64,000 nucleotides of DNA from Paraburkholderia bannensis (GCF_014200455.1 NZ_JACHBW010000001.1:62001-126000), one strand, 5' to 3'. Shown: positions 17,548 to 29,622, counted from the stretch's first letter. Notes: generated by a model from the sequence alone, not told the origin. Numbers and translations are program-made.

Positions 17548-18579
17548 TTACTCGGCGATGGCCTTACCGCTGGCGTCCTTGACCTTTTCCTTCCACTGCG
17601 TCTTGATCTCGCTCACAACGGATTGCGGCAGCGAGATGTAGTCGAGGCTGTCAGCAGCCGGCGTGCCGTTCTTGAAGGCCCAGTCGAAGAACTTGAGCGT
17701 TTCCTTGCCCTGGTCCGGCTTGTCCTGTGCCGTGTGCAACAGCACGAACGTGGCGCCCACGACCGGCCATGCATCCTTGCCCGGCTCGTTCGTCAGGATC
17801 TGGTAGAACGACTTCTTCCAGTCTGCGCCAGCAGCAGCGGCCTTGAACGTGTCCGTGCCCGGCTCGACGACCGTGCCCGACTCATTCTTCAGGGCAGTGT
17901 AGACCATGTGATTTTGCTTGGCGTATGCCCACTCGACGTAACCGATCGAGCCCGGCAGACGCTGAACGAAGGCTGCGACGCCGTCGTTGCCCTTGCCGCC
18001 CGTACCCGTCGGCCAGTTGACCGTCGAGCCTTCGCCGACCTTGCTCTTCCACTCGGCGTTGACCTTCGAGAGGTAGTTCGTCCAGATGAAGCTGGTGCCC
18101 GAACCATCGGCGCGGCGAACCACGGCGATGTCCAGATCCGGCAGCTTGACCTTCGGGTTCAGCGCGGCGATGGCCGGATCATTCCACTTCTTGATCTTGC
18201 CGAGGTAGATGTCGCCGAGCACTTCGCCCGACAGCGTGAGTTCGCCAGCCTTGATGCCCGGCACGTTGATCGCCGGCACGACGCCGCCCACCACCGTCGG
18301 GAACTGGAACAGGCCCTGCTTGGCCAGCTCGTCGTCCTTCAGGGGCGCGTCCGAACCTGCGAAGTCAACCGTCTTGGCGACGATCTGCTTGATACCGCCC
18401 GACGAACCGATGCCTTGATAGTTCACCTTGCCGCCGCCCGACTTCTGATAGGCGTCCGCCCATTTCGTGTAGATCGGTGCTGCGAAGGTGCTGCCCGCGC
18501 CAGTGATGTCAGCAGCGTGGGCTGCGATCGCGAAGAGCGCGCCAGCAACGCCAGCGAGCGCGGTTTGCATCAATTTCAT
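17548..18579 (-). CDS. pstS: Periplasmic phosphate-binding protein PstS
   Basis: A 343-residue substrate-binding protein. A Sec signal peptide ([20 protein letters not shown]) ends at AHA before [15 protein letters not shown], which starts the mature protein. Phosphate-contact motifs are [18 protein letters not shown] with DFAGSDAPL, and RADGSGTSF. PstS captures phosphate in the periplasm and delivers it to PstCA. GGAGG lies about 6 nt upstream of the ATG. It is the first gene of the pst-pho operon and is preceded by two Pho boxes. Confidence 0.97.
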   Translation of the reverse strand: MKLMQTALAGVAGALFAIAAHAADITGAGSTFAAPIYTKWADAYQKSGGGKVNYQGIGSSGGIKQIVAKTVDFAGSDAPLKDDELAKQGLFQFPTVVGGVVPAINVPGIKAGELTLSGEVLGDIYLGKIKKWNDPAIAALNPKVKLPDLDIAVVRRADGSGTSFIWTNYLSKVNAEWKSKVGEGSTVNWPTGTGGKGNDGVAAFVQRLPGSIGYVEWAYAKQNHMVYTALKNESGTVVEPGTDTFKAAAAGADWKKSFYQILTNEPGKDAWPVVGATFVLLHTAQDKPDQGKETLKFFDWAFKNGTPAADSLDYISLPQSVVSEIKTQWKEKVKDASGKAIAE

Positions 18580-18618
18580 GAGACCTCCAGATGTGTGAGC
18601 GGATGAACGACAGGGCGA

Positions 18619-18673
18619 AGAATAGGGCCTCTTTGTGACAGTACCGTGACGATTCGTGAAGCAGTTGTGACAG
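18619..18673 (-). promoter_or_regulatory. PhoB-dependent promoter of pstS (two Pho boxes and -10)
   Basis: On the minus strand, CTGTCAC-AACT-GCTTCAC and TCGTCAC-GGTA-CTGTCAC form two boxes. On the plus strand the cores GTGACA, GTGACG, GTGAAG and GTGACA begin at 18635, 18646, 18656 and 18667. Half-sites are 11 bp apart within each box and 10 bp apart between boxes. A -10-like TATTCT (18624-18619) lies 10 bp past the boxes. The gap 18674-18921 shows nothing else I recognise. Confidence 0.85.
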
Positions 18674-18921
18674 TACGATTACCGGCTGAAAGGCGGGGGA
18701 TAGATGAAGAAGACGCTCACTTCAGGCGCATTGATGCCTGCAGCGCGAGCGCTGACGCATGCGGCAGCCCGTGGGGCGGGCGTTTGCCGAAACGGCGGGG
18801 TCGGACACGTAGAGGGTCGTGCGACCTATTGAAAGGCGTCTGAAACCGTCGGTGGAACGTTTGCTCGAACGACAAAAAAAGCGTCGCGCCAGACCGCGGT
18901 GCGATGGCCGCAAATACAGAC

Positions 18922-18950
18922 GCGGCACCTTGTCGCAGACAAGATGCCGC
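18922..18950 (-). terminator. Hairpin after glmM
   Basis: GCGGCA-c-CTTGTC pairs with GACAAG-a-TGCCGC around a GCA loop. On the minus strand it is followed by a modest T-rich stretch. It lies 30 bp past the glmM stop, ahead of the pstS promoter. Confidence 0.6.
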
Positions 18951-18979
18951 CCTTTTCCGCCGGGGCGGACTCAAAAAAG

Positions 18980-20332
<1,353 letters not shown>

Positions 20333-20416
20333 ACCTCAAACCTCACATTGACACTGTTGTACGGCGCCCGGGGCCTTCTGGCGCCCGGTCACGCCCTGTT
20401 CTTTCGACGCCCTGCT

Positions 20417-21307
20417 TCAAGCCCGCTCGGCCTCGCGCATCGCGCCCCAGACCTTCAGTGCATCGACGGTCGGCGCGACATCGTGCACGCGGATCATTGC
20501 CGCGCCCTTGTGCGCCGCGCACACCGCCGCCGCCACGCTCGCCGCCACACGTTCGGACGCCGGGCGATTGATCAGCGCGCCGAGCATCGATTTGCGCGAC
20601 ATGCCCGCCAGGATCGGATACGGCGCGACGCCAGCGGCAACCTCCGGCGCGGTCGAGGGCAAATGCGCGAGCAAGGCGTAATTATGCTCGACCATCGACT
20701 TGCCGAAACCAAAACCCGGGTCGACGCTGATACGCGCTTTCGCAACGCCCGCGCCTTCGAGTTCGGCGCAGCGCGCTTCCAGAAATTCTCGCACCTCGCG
20801 CACCACATCGGTGTAATCCGGTTCGCCCGCCTGCATGGTCTGCGGCTCGCCAAGCATGTGCATCACGCACAGACCGCAGTTGCTCCCGCGCACCGCGTCG
20901 ATGGCGCCCGGCATGCGAAAACCCCAGATGTCGTTGATCAGATCGGCGCCAGCCGCCAGCGCGTGACGCATCACTTCCGGCTTGTAGGTGTCGACAGACA
21001 GCGGCACGCCCGCGTCCTTGAGGCGCTCGACCAGCGGAATCACGCGAGCGAGTTCTTCGTCGAGCGGCACGGGAGGTGCGCCGGGGCGGGTCGACTCGCC
21101 GCCGATATCGATGATGTCGACGCCGTCGCGCAGCATCTGTTCGGCACGGCGCATGGCGTCGTCGAAGGCGATGTAGCTGCCGCCGTCCGAGAACGAATCC
21201 GGCGTCGCGTTGAGGATCCCCATGACGAGCGGACGCTCGAAGGTCAGCGTGAAACGACCGCAGATCAGCGGTTCGGGCAGATTACCCTGCGAAATGAGAT
21301 TGGGCAC
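20417..21307 (-). CDS. folP: Dihydropteroate synthase
   Basis: A TIM-barrel enzyme joining p-aminobenzoate to hydroxymethyl-dihydropterin diphosphate in folate synthesis, the sulfonamide target. Signatures are MGILNATPDSFSDGG, IDIGGESTRPGA and the C-terminal RVHDVAPTVDALKVW. One difference from the usual motif is Ala for Val in GILNVTPDSF. The start is uncertain: the frame is open to 21544, but that part overlaps the ftsH terminator. A GTG at 21307 gives a 296-residue protein of normal size (PNLISQGNLPEPLICGRF after the start). Confidence 0.9.
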   Translation of the reverse strand: MPNLISQGNLPEPLICGRFTLTFERPLVMGILNATPDSFSDGGSYIAFDDAMRRAEQMLRDGVDIIDIGGESTRPGAPPVPLDEELARVIPLVERLKDAGVPLSVDTYKPEVMRHALAAGADLINDIWGFRMPGAIDAVRGSNCGLCVMHMLGEPQTMQAGEPDYTDVVREVREFLEARCAELEGAGVAKARISVDPGFGFGKSMVEHNYALLAHLPSTAPEVAAGVAPYPILAGMSRKSMLGALINRPASERVAASVAAAVCAAHKGAAMIRVHDVAPTVDALKVWGAMREAERA

Positions 21308-21401
21308 GTCAAGAAACGTCAGATGTGTAACGAAATGCGGCCGCCAGTGGTGGCGTAGCGGCGCAGCCACGCTGCGCACCGGCAACGTCGCAGATGCGCT
21401 C

Positions 21402-21441
21402 AGAAATGCAAACGGGCCGGTGTGAAACTCACACCGGCCCG
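21402..21441 (-). terminator. Terminator after ftsH
   Basis: A perfect 13-bp stem, CGGGCCGGTGTGA (21413-21425) with TCACACCGGCCCG (21429-21441), loop of 3 nt. The minus strand continues with GTTTGCATTTC. It lies 33 bp past the ftsH stop and upstream of folP. Confidence 0.8.
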
Positions 21442-21473
21442 CAACTTTACTCGATCTGGCAACCCGCGGTGGG

Positions 21474-23366
21474 TCAGGCCGGCTGCGTTGCGCTGCTGCC
21501 CGGCTTGACTTCGCTGCCCGCGTTGCCGCCCGACGAGGACGCATCGCCAGCAGACGGCGTGCTCTTCGGCGAGCGCGGCGGACGACCGGCCATGATGTCG
21601 TTGATCTGATCGGCGTCGATCGTTTCCCACTCCATCAGCGCGGCGGTCATGGCTTCGACCTTGTCGCGGTTCTCATCGAGCAGACGCTTGGCGAGACTGT
21701 ACTGTTCGTCCAGCACGCGGCGGATTTCAGCGTCGACCTTCTGCTGCGTCGCTTCCGAAATCGCACGCGTAAAGCCCTTGCCGAACGGACCACCTTCGCC
21801 TTCGTCGTCGGCGTAGACCATCGGTCCGAGCGCGTCGGTCATGCCAAAGCGCGTGACCATTGCGCGGGCCGTCTGCGTCGCCTTGTTGAAGTCGTCCGAG
21901 GCGCCCGTGCTGATCAGGTTCATGAACAGCTCTTCTGCCACACGGCCGCCGAACAGGATCGCCAGACGATCAAGCAGATAGTCCTTCGAGTACGTCTCGT
22001 TGTCGTGCTCCGGCAACTGCCACGTCACACCCAGGGCGCGACCGCGCGGGATGATGGTGACCTTGTGCACCGGATCAGCCTTCGGCAACAGCTTGGCGAC
22101 GACCGCGTGGCCCGACTCGTGATACGCCGTGGCACGTTTCGCTTCTTCGCGGATCACGGCCGACTTGCGCTCCGGACCCATGAAGATCTTGTCCTTCGCG
22201 TCTTCGAAGTCCTGCATTTCGACGATGCGCTTGCCGCGGCGCGCCGCAAACAGCGCGGCTTCGTTCACGAGGTTCGCGAGATCGGCGCCCGAGAATCCCG
22301 GCGTGCCGCGCGCGATCACCGCTGCGTCGACGTCGTTGGCGATCGGCACCTTGCGCAGGTGCACCTTCATGATCTGTTCGCGGCCGCGGATATCCGGCAG
22401 ACCGACATACACCTGGCGGTCGAAACGACCCGGACGCAGCAGTGCCTTGTCCAGCACGTCCGAACGGTTGGTAGCTGCGATCACGATGACGCCCGAGTTC
22501 GCCTCGAAGCCGTCCATCTCGACCAGCATCTGATTCAGCGTCTGCTCGCGTTCGTCGTTACCGCCGCCCATACCGGCACCGCGATGACGGCCAACCGCAT
22601 CGATTTCGTCGATGAACACGATACAGGGCGCGTGCTTCTTGGCCTGCTCGAACATGTCGCGTACACGGGCCGCACCCACGCCGACGAACATTTCGACGAA
22701 GTCCGAACCCGAGATGCTGAAGAACGGCACCTTCGCTTCGCCGGCAATCGCACGTGCGAGCAGCGTCTTACCGGTACCCGGGGGGCCGACCAGCAGCACG
22801 CCGCGCGGAATACGACCGCCCAGCTTCTGGAATTTTTGCGGATCGCGCAGGAAGTCGACGAGCTCGGACACTTCTTCCTTCGCTTCGTCGCAGCCCGCGA
22901 CGTCGGAGAAGTTGACCGCGTTGTTGTTTTCGTCGATCAACCGCGCTCGCGATTTGCCGAACGAAAACGCCCCGCCTTTGCCGCCCCCCTGCATCTGCCT
23001 CATCATGTAGAACCAGAACACGATGATGAGTAACGTAGGTCCGAGGTAGTACAGCGCCGAGACGAGCGCGTTCGGCTCTTCGTCGGCCTTGCCGCTCACC
23101 TGCACGTTGTACTTCATCAGGTCGCCGACCATCCAGATGTCACCCGGGGAGACGATCTGGTATTTCTGGCCATCGGCCGGAGTGACCGTGAGGTTCCGCC
23201 CCTGCACCACGACGCTCTTGACCTTGCCATTCTTCGCGTCGTCCATGAACTGCGAATAGGAAACGCCTTCCTGGACACGGGGCTTGTCGAACTGCTTGAA
23301 CACCGTAAACAGCACCAGTGCGATTACCAGCCACACTGCTGCTTTCGAAAACATGTTGTTGTTCAA
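21474..23366 (-). CDS. ftsH: ATP-dependent zinc metalloprotease FtsH
   Basis: A 630-residue membrane-anchored AAA+ protease for membrane and regulatory proteins. Two membrane segments (about residues 7-24 and 103-125) flank a periplasmic domain. Walker A GPPGTGKT is near residue 196, Walker B IVFIDEID follows, and the zinc motif HESGH is near residue 418. The start is a TTG at 23366 ([12 protein letters not shown]): AAGGAG lies about 7 nt upstream of that TTG, while the ATG four codons later is badly spaced. The C-terminus is Gly/Ser-rich. It is 220 bp after rlmE, as in many proteobacteria. Confidence 0.97.
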   Translation of the reverse strand: MNNNMFSKAAVWLVIALVLFTVFKQFDKPRVQEGVSYSQFMDDAKNGKVKSVVVQGRNLTVTPADGQKYQIVSPGDIWMVGDLMKYNVQVSGKADEEPNALVSALYYLGPTLLIIVFWFYMMRQMQGGGKGGAFSFGKSRARLIDENNNAVNFSDVAGCDEAKEEVSELVDFLRDPQKFQKLGGRIPRGVLLVGPPGTGKTLLARAIAGEAKVPFFSISGSDFVEMFVGVGAARVRDMFEQAKKHAPCIVFIDEIDAVGRHRGAGMGGGNDEREQTLNQMLVEMDGFEANSGVIVIAATNRSDVLDKALLRPGRFDRQVYVGLPDIRGREQIMKVHLRKVPIANDVDAAVIARGTPGFSGADLANLVNEAALFAARRGKRIVEMQDFEDAKDKIFMGPERKSAVIREEAKRATAYHESGHAVVAKLLPKADPVHKVTIIPRGRALGVTWQLPEHDNETYSKDYLLDRLAILFGGRVAEELFMNLISTGASDDFNKATQTARAMVTRFGMTDALGPMVYADDEGEGGPFGKGFTRAISEATQQKVDAEIRRVLDEQYSLAKRLLDENRDKVEAMTAALMEWETIDADQINDIMAGRPPRSPKSTPSAGDASSSGGNAGSEVKPGSSATQPA

Positions 23367-23586
23367 AGCACCACTCCTTCACTCATAGACGGGCGCCTAC
23401 ATTTGCCTTGCGACACCACCAAAGCATTCTAATCCAGTACGCAGGGCCTCGCCATAACGTTTCGCTAAGGCATAAATAGGCGGAGCGCCTTGCCGGGACA
23501 ACGTCCCGGAGTATTTCCGGGCGGATTTTTACAGTCCTTGCAAGACGCCTGACGTGCTGGAACCGATCCTTGCGTAATGCCCGAGG

Positions 23587-24249
23587 TTAACGGGGTCGCT
23601 TCAGATGTTTGCCCAATATAAACGTTTCGGACGATTTATCGCGCGAAGCTTTCGGCTTGCGCGCGGCCACGACCTTGAACTGATGCTTGAATTTCTCGAC
23701 GATCTGGCTGTAACCACTGCCGTGAAAGCATTTTACTAAAAGGGCACCATCGGGTTTCAAATGATTCTGCGAAAACTCAAGCGCGAGGTCGCAGACGTGT
23801 TCGATACGCGCGGCATCCGCCAGCGCGACTCCCGACAGATTGGGCGCCATATCCGAAATTACAAGATCGACCGGACGCCCATCGACGATTTCTTCCAGTT
23901 GTTCGAGCACGCTGTCCTCGCGGAAGTCGCCCTGCAGGAAGGTCACGTCGGAAATGGGTTCCATCGGCAGGATGTCGAGCGCAATGATCGTCCCGTCGAT
24001 GCCGCCCTGACGCTGTTCGTCGCGCTTCGAGCTCTGCGCGAGCTTGTTGCGCGCGTACTGACTCCAGCTGCCAGGGGCCGCGCCGAGGTCGACAATGACC
24101 ATGCCGGGGCGGATCAGCTTGTCCTGCTCGTCGATTTCCTTGAGCTTGTAGGCGGCGCGGGCACGATAGCCCTCCCGCTGCGCCAGCTTCACGTACGGAT
24201 CATTGATATGGTCGTGCAGCCACGACGTGTTGAAGCGGTTTTTTGCCAT
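23587..24249 (-). CDS. rlmE: 23S rRNA 2'-O-ribose methyltransferase RlmE
   Basis: A 220-residue FtsJ/RrmJ-family enzyme methylating U2552 (E. coli numbering) in the ribosomal A-loop. The catalytic K-D-K-E set is visible: Lys in [16 protein letters not shown], Asp in [12 protein letters not shown], Lys in [10 protein letters not shown], Glu in SSETFILGK. The SAM motif is [14 protein letters not shown]. The ATG at 24249 ([15 protein letters not shown]) is the family start; 49 upstream in-frame residues are unrelated. It is divergent from yhbY across 259 bp with no further gene seen. Confidence 0.95.
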   Translation of the reverse strand: MAKNRFNTSWLHDHINDPYVKLAQREGYRARAAYKLKEIDEQDKLIRPGMVIVDLGAAPGSWSQYARNKLAQSSKRDEQRQGGIDGTIIALDILPMEPISDVTFLQGDFREDSVLEQLEEIVDGRPVDLVISDMAPNLSGVALADAARIEHVCDLALEFSQNHLKPDGALLVKCFHGSGYSQIVEKFKHQFKVVAARKPKASRDKSSETFILGKHLKRPR

Positions 24250-24508
24250 TAAAGATTGAACTCTTGCTGCGTGATGTCGCGCTTTTAGCGGATAATACGC
24301 GTTTAATTCGTGCGGCCGTCGCGGCCCGTGCGGCTGAGTGAGCGTGTTCGTACCGCCACACCTGCCCGCATCAGCCCGCGCCACGCCGTTCTCCACGGTT
24401 TTCCGTTGTTTCCGACGCGCCTTTCGCCTTCCGTGCCTGCCCCTCTTCCTTGAGGTCCGACAGGCTGTCCGACGAGCGCCGTCATTTTAGTCGAGTCTGC
24501 CACATCCC

Positions 24509-25048
24509 ATGCCCGCCCTCACTCTTACTGCCGAACAGCGTTCCGAACTGCGTTCCCAGGCTCACGCCCTCAAACCGGTCGTGCTCATCGGCTCCGAGGG
24601 GTTGACCGACGCCGTCATCAAGGAAATCAAGGTTCACCTTGGCGCGCACCAGCTCATCAAGGTCCGCGTATTCGGCGACGAGCGCGAAGAACGCATCGCG
24701 ATCTACGATGAAATCTGCGACCGCCTGAACGCTGCGCCAGTCCAGCATATCGGCAAGCTGCTCGTGATCTACAAGCCCGAGGAAGCCAAGGCGAAAACCA
24801 CGACGGCTCGCGCCGGTGCCCGCGGCACCGTGACGCGCCCGTCCGGCGACGTGCCCAGTGCACGCGAAGCCGGCAAGCGCGCGCCGCGCGTGGTGAAGGT
24901 CGTCAAGCCCAGCGAGAACCCGATGCGCAAGCCGAAGGCGCAAAAGGTCACGGTCAAGGGCAATGAGCGCGTCACGCAAGGCGGCAACATCAAGCGCGCC
25001 AAGAAGCGTCAGACCAGCTCGAAGCGCATCCACCAGGGTTCGAAATAA
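24509..25048 (+). CDS. yhbY: YhbY-type CRM-domain RNA-binding protein
   Basis: A 179-residue protein with an N-terminal CRM domain (about residues 1-95; LTAEQRSELRSQAHALKPVVLIGSEGLT and the loop VRVFGDEREER). This family binds pre-50S ribosomal particles. E. coli YhbY is about 97 residues, so the C-terminal 80 or so residues here are an extra basic, low-complexity tail rich in Lys, Arg and Thr that could bind rRNA. Divergence from the rRNA methyltransferase rlmE fits a shared role in ribosome assembly. Confidence 0.9.
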   Translation: MPALTLTAEQRSELRSQAHALKPVVLIGSEGLTDAVIKEIKVHLGAHQLIKVRVFGDEREERIAIYDEICDRLNAAPVQHIGKLLVIYKPEEAKAKTTTARAGARGTVTRPSGDVPSAREAGKRAPRVVKVVKPSENPMRKPKAQKVTVKGNERVTQGGNIKRAKKRQTSSKRIHQGSK

Positions 25049-25071
25049 GCTCGACGCCAGTTCGAAAAAAG

Positions 25072-25102
25072 AAAGCGCGGCCTGTGTGCCGCGCTTTTTT
25101 TC
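25072..25102 (+). terminator. Terminator after yhbY
   Basis: AAAGCGCGGC pairs with GCCGCGCTTT, followed by a run of T. It begins 24 bp after the yhbY stop and may also serve the convergent DUF4149 gene. Confidence 0.85.
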
Positions 25103-25146
25103 GCCCTGCGCCACCGCAATGGATGGCAGCCCGGCGCCCTGACCGA

Positions 25147-25671
25147 TCAGCGTCGCGTGGACGGCAGCAGCCAGACTAGCCACGCGCCCAGCAGGCTTTC
25201 GACCAGATAGAACAGGCTCGAAATGCCGTGCAGCATGCCGAAGCGGCTCGCATAGGCCGAGTGTGCAATGTCCACACCCGCCTGCATCGCGTTCATGCGC
25301 ATGGCGTTCATGAACGGCTGCAGCGCGTAGTAGCCAATCACCACGCACAGCAGCATGCCCACCAGCAGCCAGCGCAGGCGGCGATAACCCAGCTCCCCGC
25401 GCCGCACGAACACATTCGCGAACACCAGCAGCAGCACGCCGCAGACCAGCCCGATCATGCCTTCGATGCGAAACAGCTGGGCCGCGAGCGCCCCCGCCGA
25501 CATGCGCTCGAGCGAGCTGAACAGCACCGGCGCCACCGCATAGCCGATGGTCAGCTGGCTGCCCACCCACAACATGGCGAGCAGCGCGAACAGGCGATGC
25601 GGCACGAGCGATGTGCCAGGCGCCGCCGCGCGAAGATCGGCGCTCACGTCATTTCTCACATCGTGACCCAT
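25147..25671 (-). CDS. DUF4149 membrane protein
   Basis: A 174-residue membrane protein matching the DUF4149 pattern, with four hydrophobic segments (about residues 28-50, 70-90, 99-117 and 148-170). The second half has YYALQPFMNAMR, a family-like motif. No function is known. It starts 12 bp after the greA stop on the same strand, so it is probably co-transcribed with greA. A shorter start is possible because the first 25 residues are hydrophilic. Confidence 0.8.
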   Translation of the reverse strand: MGHDVRNDVSADLRAAAPGTSLVPHRLFALLAMLWVGSQLTIGYAVAPVLFSSLERMSAGALAAQLFRIEGMIGLVCGVLLLVFANVFVRRGELGYRRLRWLLVGMLLCVVIGYYALQPFMNAMRMNAMQAGVDIAHSAYASRFGMLHGISSLFYLVESLLGAWLVWLLPSTRR

Positions 25672-25683
25672 GATCGCGCCTCG

Positions 25684-26160
25684 TCAGACGTAGCGAACCT
25701 CGATGACTTCGTACTCGCGCACGCCGCTGGGCGCCTGCACGGCCGCGACGTCGCCTTCCGACTTGCCGATCAGTGCGCGCGCGATGGGCGAGCTCACCGA
25801 AATCAGGCCGTGTTCGAGATCGGCTTCATCGTCGCCGACGATCTGGTACGTGACCGTATTGCCCGATTCGAGGTCTTCGAGATCGACCGTCGAGCCGAAC
25901 ACGATGCGGCCATCGGCTTCGAGCGTGGCCGGATCGATCACTTGCGCAGCGGCCAGCTTCGATTCGATTTCAGCGATGCGGCCCTCGATGAAGCCCTGCT
26001 TTTCCTTCGCTGCGTCGTATTCGGCGTTTTCGGACAGATCGCCCTGGGCGCGCGCTTCGGCGATCGAATTGATGACCGCCGGACGCTCGACGGACTTCAG
26101 GTGTTGCAGTTCTCCGCGAAGCTGCTCCGCACCGCGCTTGGTCAAGGGAATCGTGCTCAT
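25684..26160 (-). CDS. greA: Transcript-cleavage factor GreA
   Basis: A 158-residue protein, exactly the family length. The N-terminal coiled coil carries the acidic tip in [14 protein letters not shown], which enters the RNA polymerase secondary channel and stimulates cleavage of backtracked RNA. The C-terminal FKBP-like domain has [18 protein letters not shown]. The ATG at 26160 ([10 protein letters not shown]) is chosen over a TTG two codons upstream. It follows carB by 207 bp, a gap containing a strong terminator, so greA probably has its own promoter. Confidence 0.97.
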   Translation of the reverse strand: MSTIPLTKRGAEQLRGELQHLKSVERPAVINSIAEARAQGDLSENAEYDAAKEKQGFIEGRIAEIESKLAAAQVIDPATLEADGRIVFGSTVDLEDLESGNTVTYQIVGDDEADLEHGLISVSSPIARALIGKSEGDVAAVQAPSGVREYEVIEVRYV

Positions 26161-26221
26161 AAACAACTCGTTCAGCCGCTTGGGGCCCTAGTGATGCCGC
26201 ATGCAAATACATTGCGGCCAT

Positions 26222-26314
26222 AAAAAAAATCACCGCGGTTAAGTGCATCCCGCAAGGGCGGCGGCGCATGCTGGCGCAGCCTGAGAACCCTGTTGGGACG
26301 CCGCTTAACCGCGG
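26222..26314 (-). terminator. Terminator between carB and greA with a long loop
   Basis: An 11-bp inverted repeat, CTTAACCGCGG (26304-26314) and CCGCGGTTAAG (26233-26243), encloses 60 nt and is followed on the minus strand by TGA and eight T. It lies 54 bp past the carB stop and about 60 bp before greA. Confidence 0.75.
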
Positions 26315-26367
26315 CACATTCAGCTATGTTTGCCTGCCTCGTTCGTATTGGACAGACAATCGAAGCT

Positions 26368-29300
26368 TTAGTTTAGGCGAGCGTGGAGGCCTTGTAAATC
26401 ATAGACTTCCAGGTTCTTCAGGTAGCGCAGACCTTCGACGGCGGCGCGCGCGCCGGACATCGTGGTGTAGTACGTGACCTTGTTCGCCTGTGCGCTCATG
26501 CGGATCGAACGCGAATCGGCGATCGCTGCGCGGGTTTCATCGACAGTCGTGAAGACCAGCGAAATCTCGCCGTTCTTGATCATGTCGACGACGTGCGGAC
26601 GGCCATCCTTCACCTTGTTGACGACCTTGACCGGCACGCCGGCTGCTTCGATCGCGGCTGCGGTGCCGCGCGTGGCGACAATCGCGTAACCGAGTTCGTG
26701 CAGCATGCGCGCGACTTCCACGGCCTTGGGCTTGTCCGAATCCATCACGGTGATGAACACCGTGCCCGATTCCGGCAGACGCGAACCCGCCGCGAGCTGC
26801 GACTTGAACAGCGCTTCGCCGAAGGTCTTGCCCACGCCCATCACTTCACCGGTCGAACGCATTTCGGGTCCGAGAACCGGATCGACAGCCGGGAACTTGA
26901 TGAACGGGAACACCGCTTCCTTCACGCTGAAGTAAGGCGGCACCACTTCCTTCGTCACGCCCTGATCCGCCAGCTTCTGGCCGACCATCGCGCGCGCCGC
27001 GATCTTCGCGAGCGGCAGGCTGGTCGCCTTCGACACGTACGGCACGGTACGCGAAGCGCGCGGATTCACTTCCAGCACGTAGATGATGTCCTTCTTCGAG
27101 CCATCGTCCTGCGGCACTTGCTGGATTGCGAACTGCACGTTCATCAGGCCGACCACGTTCAGCGCCTTGGCCATGGCGGCCGTTTGACGCTTGAGTTCGT
27201 CGACGGTTTCCTTCGACAGCGAGTACGGCGGCAGCGAGCAGGCCGAGTCGCCCGAGTGCACGCCCGCCTGTTCGATGTGCTCCATCACGCCGCCGATGAA
27301 CACGTCCGTGCCGTCGGAGATGCAGTCCACGTCGCATTCGATCGCGTCGTTCAGGAAACGGTCGAGCAGCACCGGCGAATCGTTCGACACCTTCACGGCC
27401 TCGCGCATGTAGCGTTCGAGGTCGCGCGGCTCGTGGACGATTTCCATTGCGCGGCCGCCCAGCACGTACGACGGGCGCACGACCAGCGGGTAGCCGATTT
27501 CGTCGGCCAGCTTGAGCGCTTCGTCTTCGGCGCGTGCGGTGCGGTTAGGCGGCTGGCGCAGGCCCAGGTCCTGCAGCAGCTTCTGGAAACGCTCGCGGTC
27601 TTCAGCCGCATCGATCATGTCCGGCGAGGTGCCGATGATGGGCACGCCGTTCGCCTCCAGATCCAGCGCAAGCTTCAGCGGCGTCTGGCCGCCGTACTGC
27701 ACGATCACGCCAACCGGCTTTTCCAGGTCGACGATTTCGAGCACGTCTTCCAGCGTCAGCGACTCGAAGTACAGACGGTCGGACGTGTCGTAGTCGGTCG
27801 ACACCGTTTCCGGGTTGCAGTTGACCATGATGGTTTCATAGCCGTCTTCGCGCATGGCGAGTGCGGCGTGAACGCAGCAGTAGTCGAACTCGATACCCTG
27901 GCCGATCCGGTTCGGACCGCCGCCCAGCACCATGATCTTCTTGTTGTTCGTCGGATTGGCTTCGCACTCTTCCTCATAGGTCGAGTACATATAGGCCGTC
28001 CTGGTGGCGAATTCGGCGGCGCAGGTGTCAACGCGCTTGTAGACCGGGCGCACGTTCAGCTCGATACGACGCTTGCGCACGTCGGCCGCGTTCGCGCCGA
28101 GCAGCTTCGCCAGACGACGATCCGAGAAACCGCTTTGCTTGAGGTACTTCAGTTCGTCCTTCGAGAGGCTCGCCAGCGTGCGGCCTGCGAGCGCCTTTTC
28201 CTTCAGGATGATCTGTTCGATCTGCGCGAGGAACCACGGGTCGATCGCGGTTTCTTCGAAGATCTCTTCGCGCGTCATGCCCACGCGGAACGCGTCGCCC
28301 ACGTACCAGATGCGATCCGGACCGGCTTCGCCGATCTCGCGGATGATCTCGTCGCGGCTGGTGGTCTTTTCGTCCAGACCGTCCACGCCCACTTCCAGAC
28401 CGCGCAGCGCCTTCTGGAACGACTCCTGGAAGGTGCGGCCAATCGCCATCACTTCGCCGACCGACTTCATCTGCGTGGTCAGGCGCGAATCGGCTTCGCG
28501 GAACTTCTCGAACGCGAAACGCGGAATCTTGGTGACGACGTAGTCGATGGTCGGCTCGAACGATGCCGGCGTTGCGCCGCCGGTGATTTCGTTCTTGAGT
28601 TCGTCGAGCGTGTAGCCCACGGCCAGCTTCGCCGCGACCTTGGCGATCGGGAAGCCGGTGGCCTTCGAAGCCAGTGCCGACGAGCGCGACACGCGCGGGT
28701 TCATTTCGATCACGATCATGCGGCCGGTCTTCGGATCGATCGAGAACTGCACGTTCGAACCGCCCGTATCCACGCCGATCTCGCGCAGCACCGCCAGCGA
28801 GGCGTCGCGCAGGATCTGGTATTCCTTGTCGGTGAGCGTCTGCGCCGGCGCGACCGTGATCGAGTCGCCGGTGTGGATGCCCATCGGGTCCAGGTTTTCG
28901 ATCGAGCACACGATGATGCAGTTATCCGCCTTGTCGCGGACCACTTCCATCTCGTATTCCTTCCAGCCGAGCAGCGATTCTTCGATCAGCAGTTCGCGCG
29001 TCGGCGACAGATCGAGACCGCGCTTGCAGATCTCTTCGAATTCTTCGCGGTTGTACGCAATGCCGCCGCCCGAGCCGCCCAGCGTGAACGAAGGACGGAT
29101 CACCACCGGGTAGCCGCCCGTGCCGGTGAATTCGGCGATTTCAGCTTGCACCTTGAGCGCTTCTTCCATCGAGTGCGCGACACCCGACTTCGCCGAGCCC
29201 AGGCCGATCTTCGTCATCGCGTCCTTGAACTTCTGGCGGTCTTCGGCCTTGTCGATGGCTTCCGGCGAGGCGCCGATGAGTTCGACGTCGTACTTCGCCA

Positions 29301-29622
29301 GCACGCCGTGGTGATGCAGGTCGAGCGCGCAGTTCAGCGCGGTCTGGCCGCCCATCGTCGGCAGGATCGCGTCCGGGCGCTCCTTCTCGATGATGCGCTC
29401 CACCACTTCCCAGGTGATCGGCTCGATGTAGGTGACGTCGGCCGTGTTCGGGTCGGTCATGATCGTCGCCGGATTGCTGTTGACGAGGATGACCTTGTAG
29501 CCTTCTTCACGCAGCGCCTTGCATGCCTGCGCGCCCGAATAGTCGAACTCGCACGCCTGGCCGATGATGATCGGACCCGCGCCGATAATGAGAATGCTCT
29601 TGATGTCTGTCCGCTTGGGCAT
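26368..29622 (-). CDS. carB: Carbamoyl-phosphate synthase large subunit
   Basis: A 1084-residue enzyme making carbamoyl phosphate from bicarbonate, ATP and ammonia for pyrimidines and arginine. Two homologous ATP-grasp halves are present: the first starts with [21 protein letters not shown], the second with [18 protein letters not shown]. The C-terminal allosteric domain (about residues 940-1084) includes [19 protein letters not shown]. Size and domain order are normal. It pairs with carA, 157 bp upstream, with no intervening gene (some relatives carry one there). Confidence 0.98.
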   Translation of the reverse strand: MPKRTDIKSILIIGAGPIIIGQACEFDYSGAQACKALREEGYKVILVNSNPATIMTDPNTADVTYIEPITWEVVERIIEKERPDAILPTMGGQTALNCALDLHHHGVLAKYDVELIGASPEAIDKAEDRQKFKDAMTKIGLGSAKSGVAHSMEEALKVQAEIAEFTGTGGYPVVIRPSFTLGGSGGGIAYNREEFEEICKRGLDLSPTRELLIEESLLGWKEYEMEVVRDKADNCIIVCSIENLDPMGIHTGDSITVAPAQTLTDKEYQILRDASLAVLREIGVDTGGSNVQFSIDPKTGRMIVIEMNPRVSRSSALASKATGFPIAKVAAKLAVGYTLDELKNEITGGATPASFEPTIDYVVTKIPRFAFEKFREADSRLTTQMKSVGEVMAIGRTFQESFQKALRGLEVGVDGLDEKTTSRDEIIREIGEAGPDRIWYVGDAFRVGMTREEIFEETAIDPWFLAQIEQIILKEKALAGRTLASLSKDELKYLKQSGFSDRRLAKLLGANAADVRKRRIELNVRPVYKRVDTCAAEFATRTAYMYSTYEEECEANPTNNKKIMVLGGGPNRIGQGIEFDYCCVHAALAMREDGYETIMVNCNPETVSTDYDTSDRLYFESLTLEDVLEIVDLEKPVGVIVQYGGQTPLKLALDLEANGVPIIGTSPDMIDAAEDRERFQKLLQDLGLRQPPNRTARAEDEALKLADEIGYPLVVRPSYVLGGRAMEIVHEPRDLERYMREAVKVSNDSPVLLDRFLNDAIECDVDCISDGTDVFIGGVMEHIEQAGVHSGDSACSLPPYSLSKETVDELKRQTAAMAKALNVVGLMNVQFAIQQVPQDDGSKKDIIYVLEVNPRASRTVPYVSKATSLPLAKIAARAMVGQKLADQGVTKEVVPPYFSVKEAVFPFIKFPAVDPVLGPEMRSTGEVMGVGKTFGEALFKSQLAAGSRLPESGTVFITVMDSDKPKAVEVARMLHELGYAIVATRGTAAAIEAAGVPVKVVNKVKDGRPHVVDMIKNGEISLVFTTVDETRAAIADSRSIRMSAQANKVTYYTTMSGARAAVEGLRYLKNLEVYDLQGLHARLN

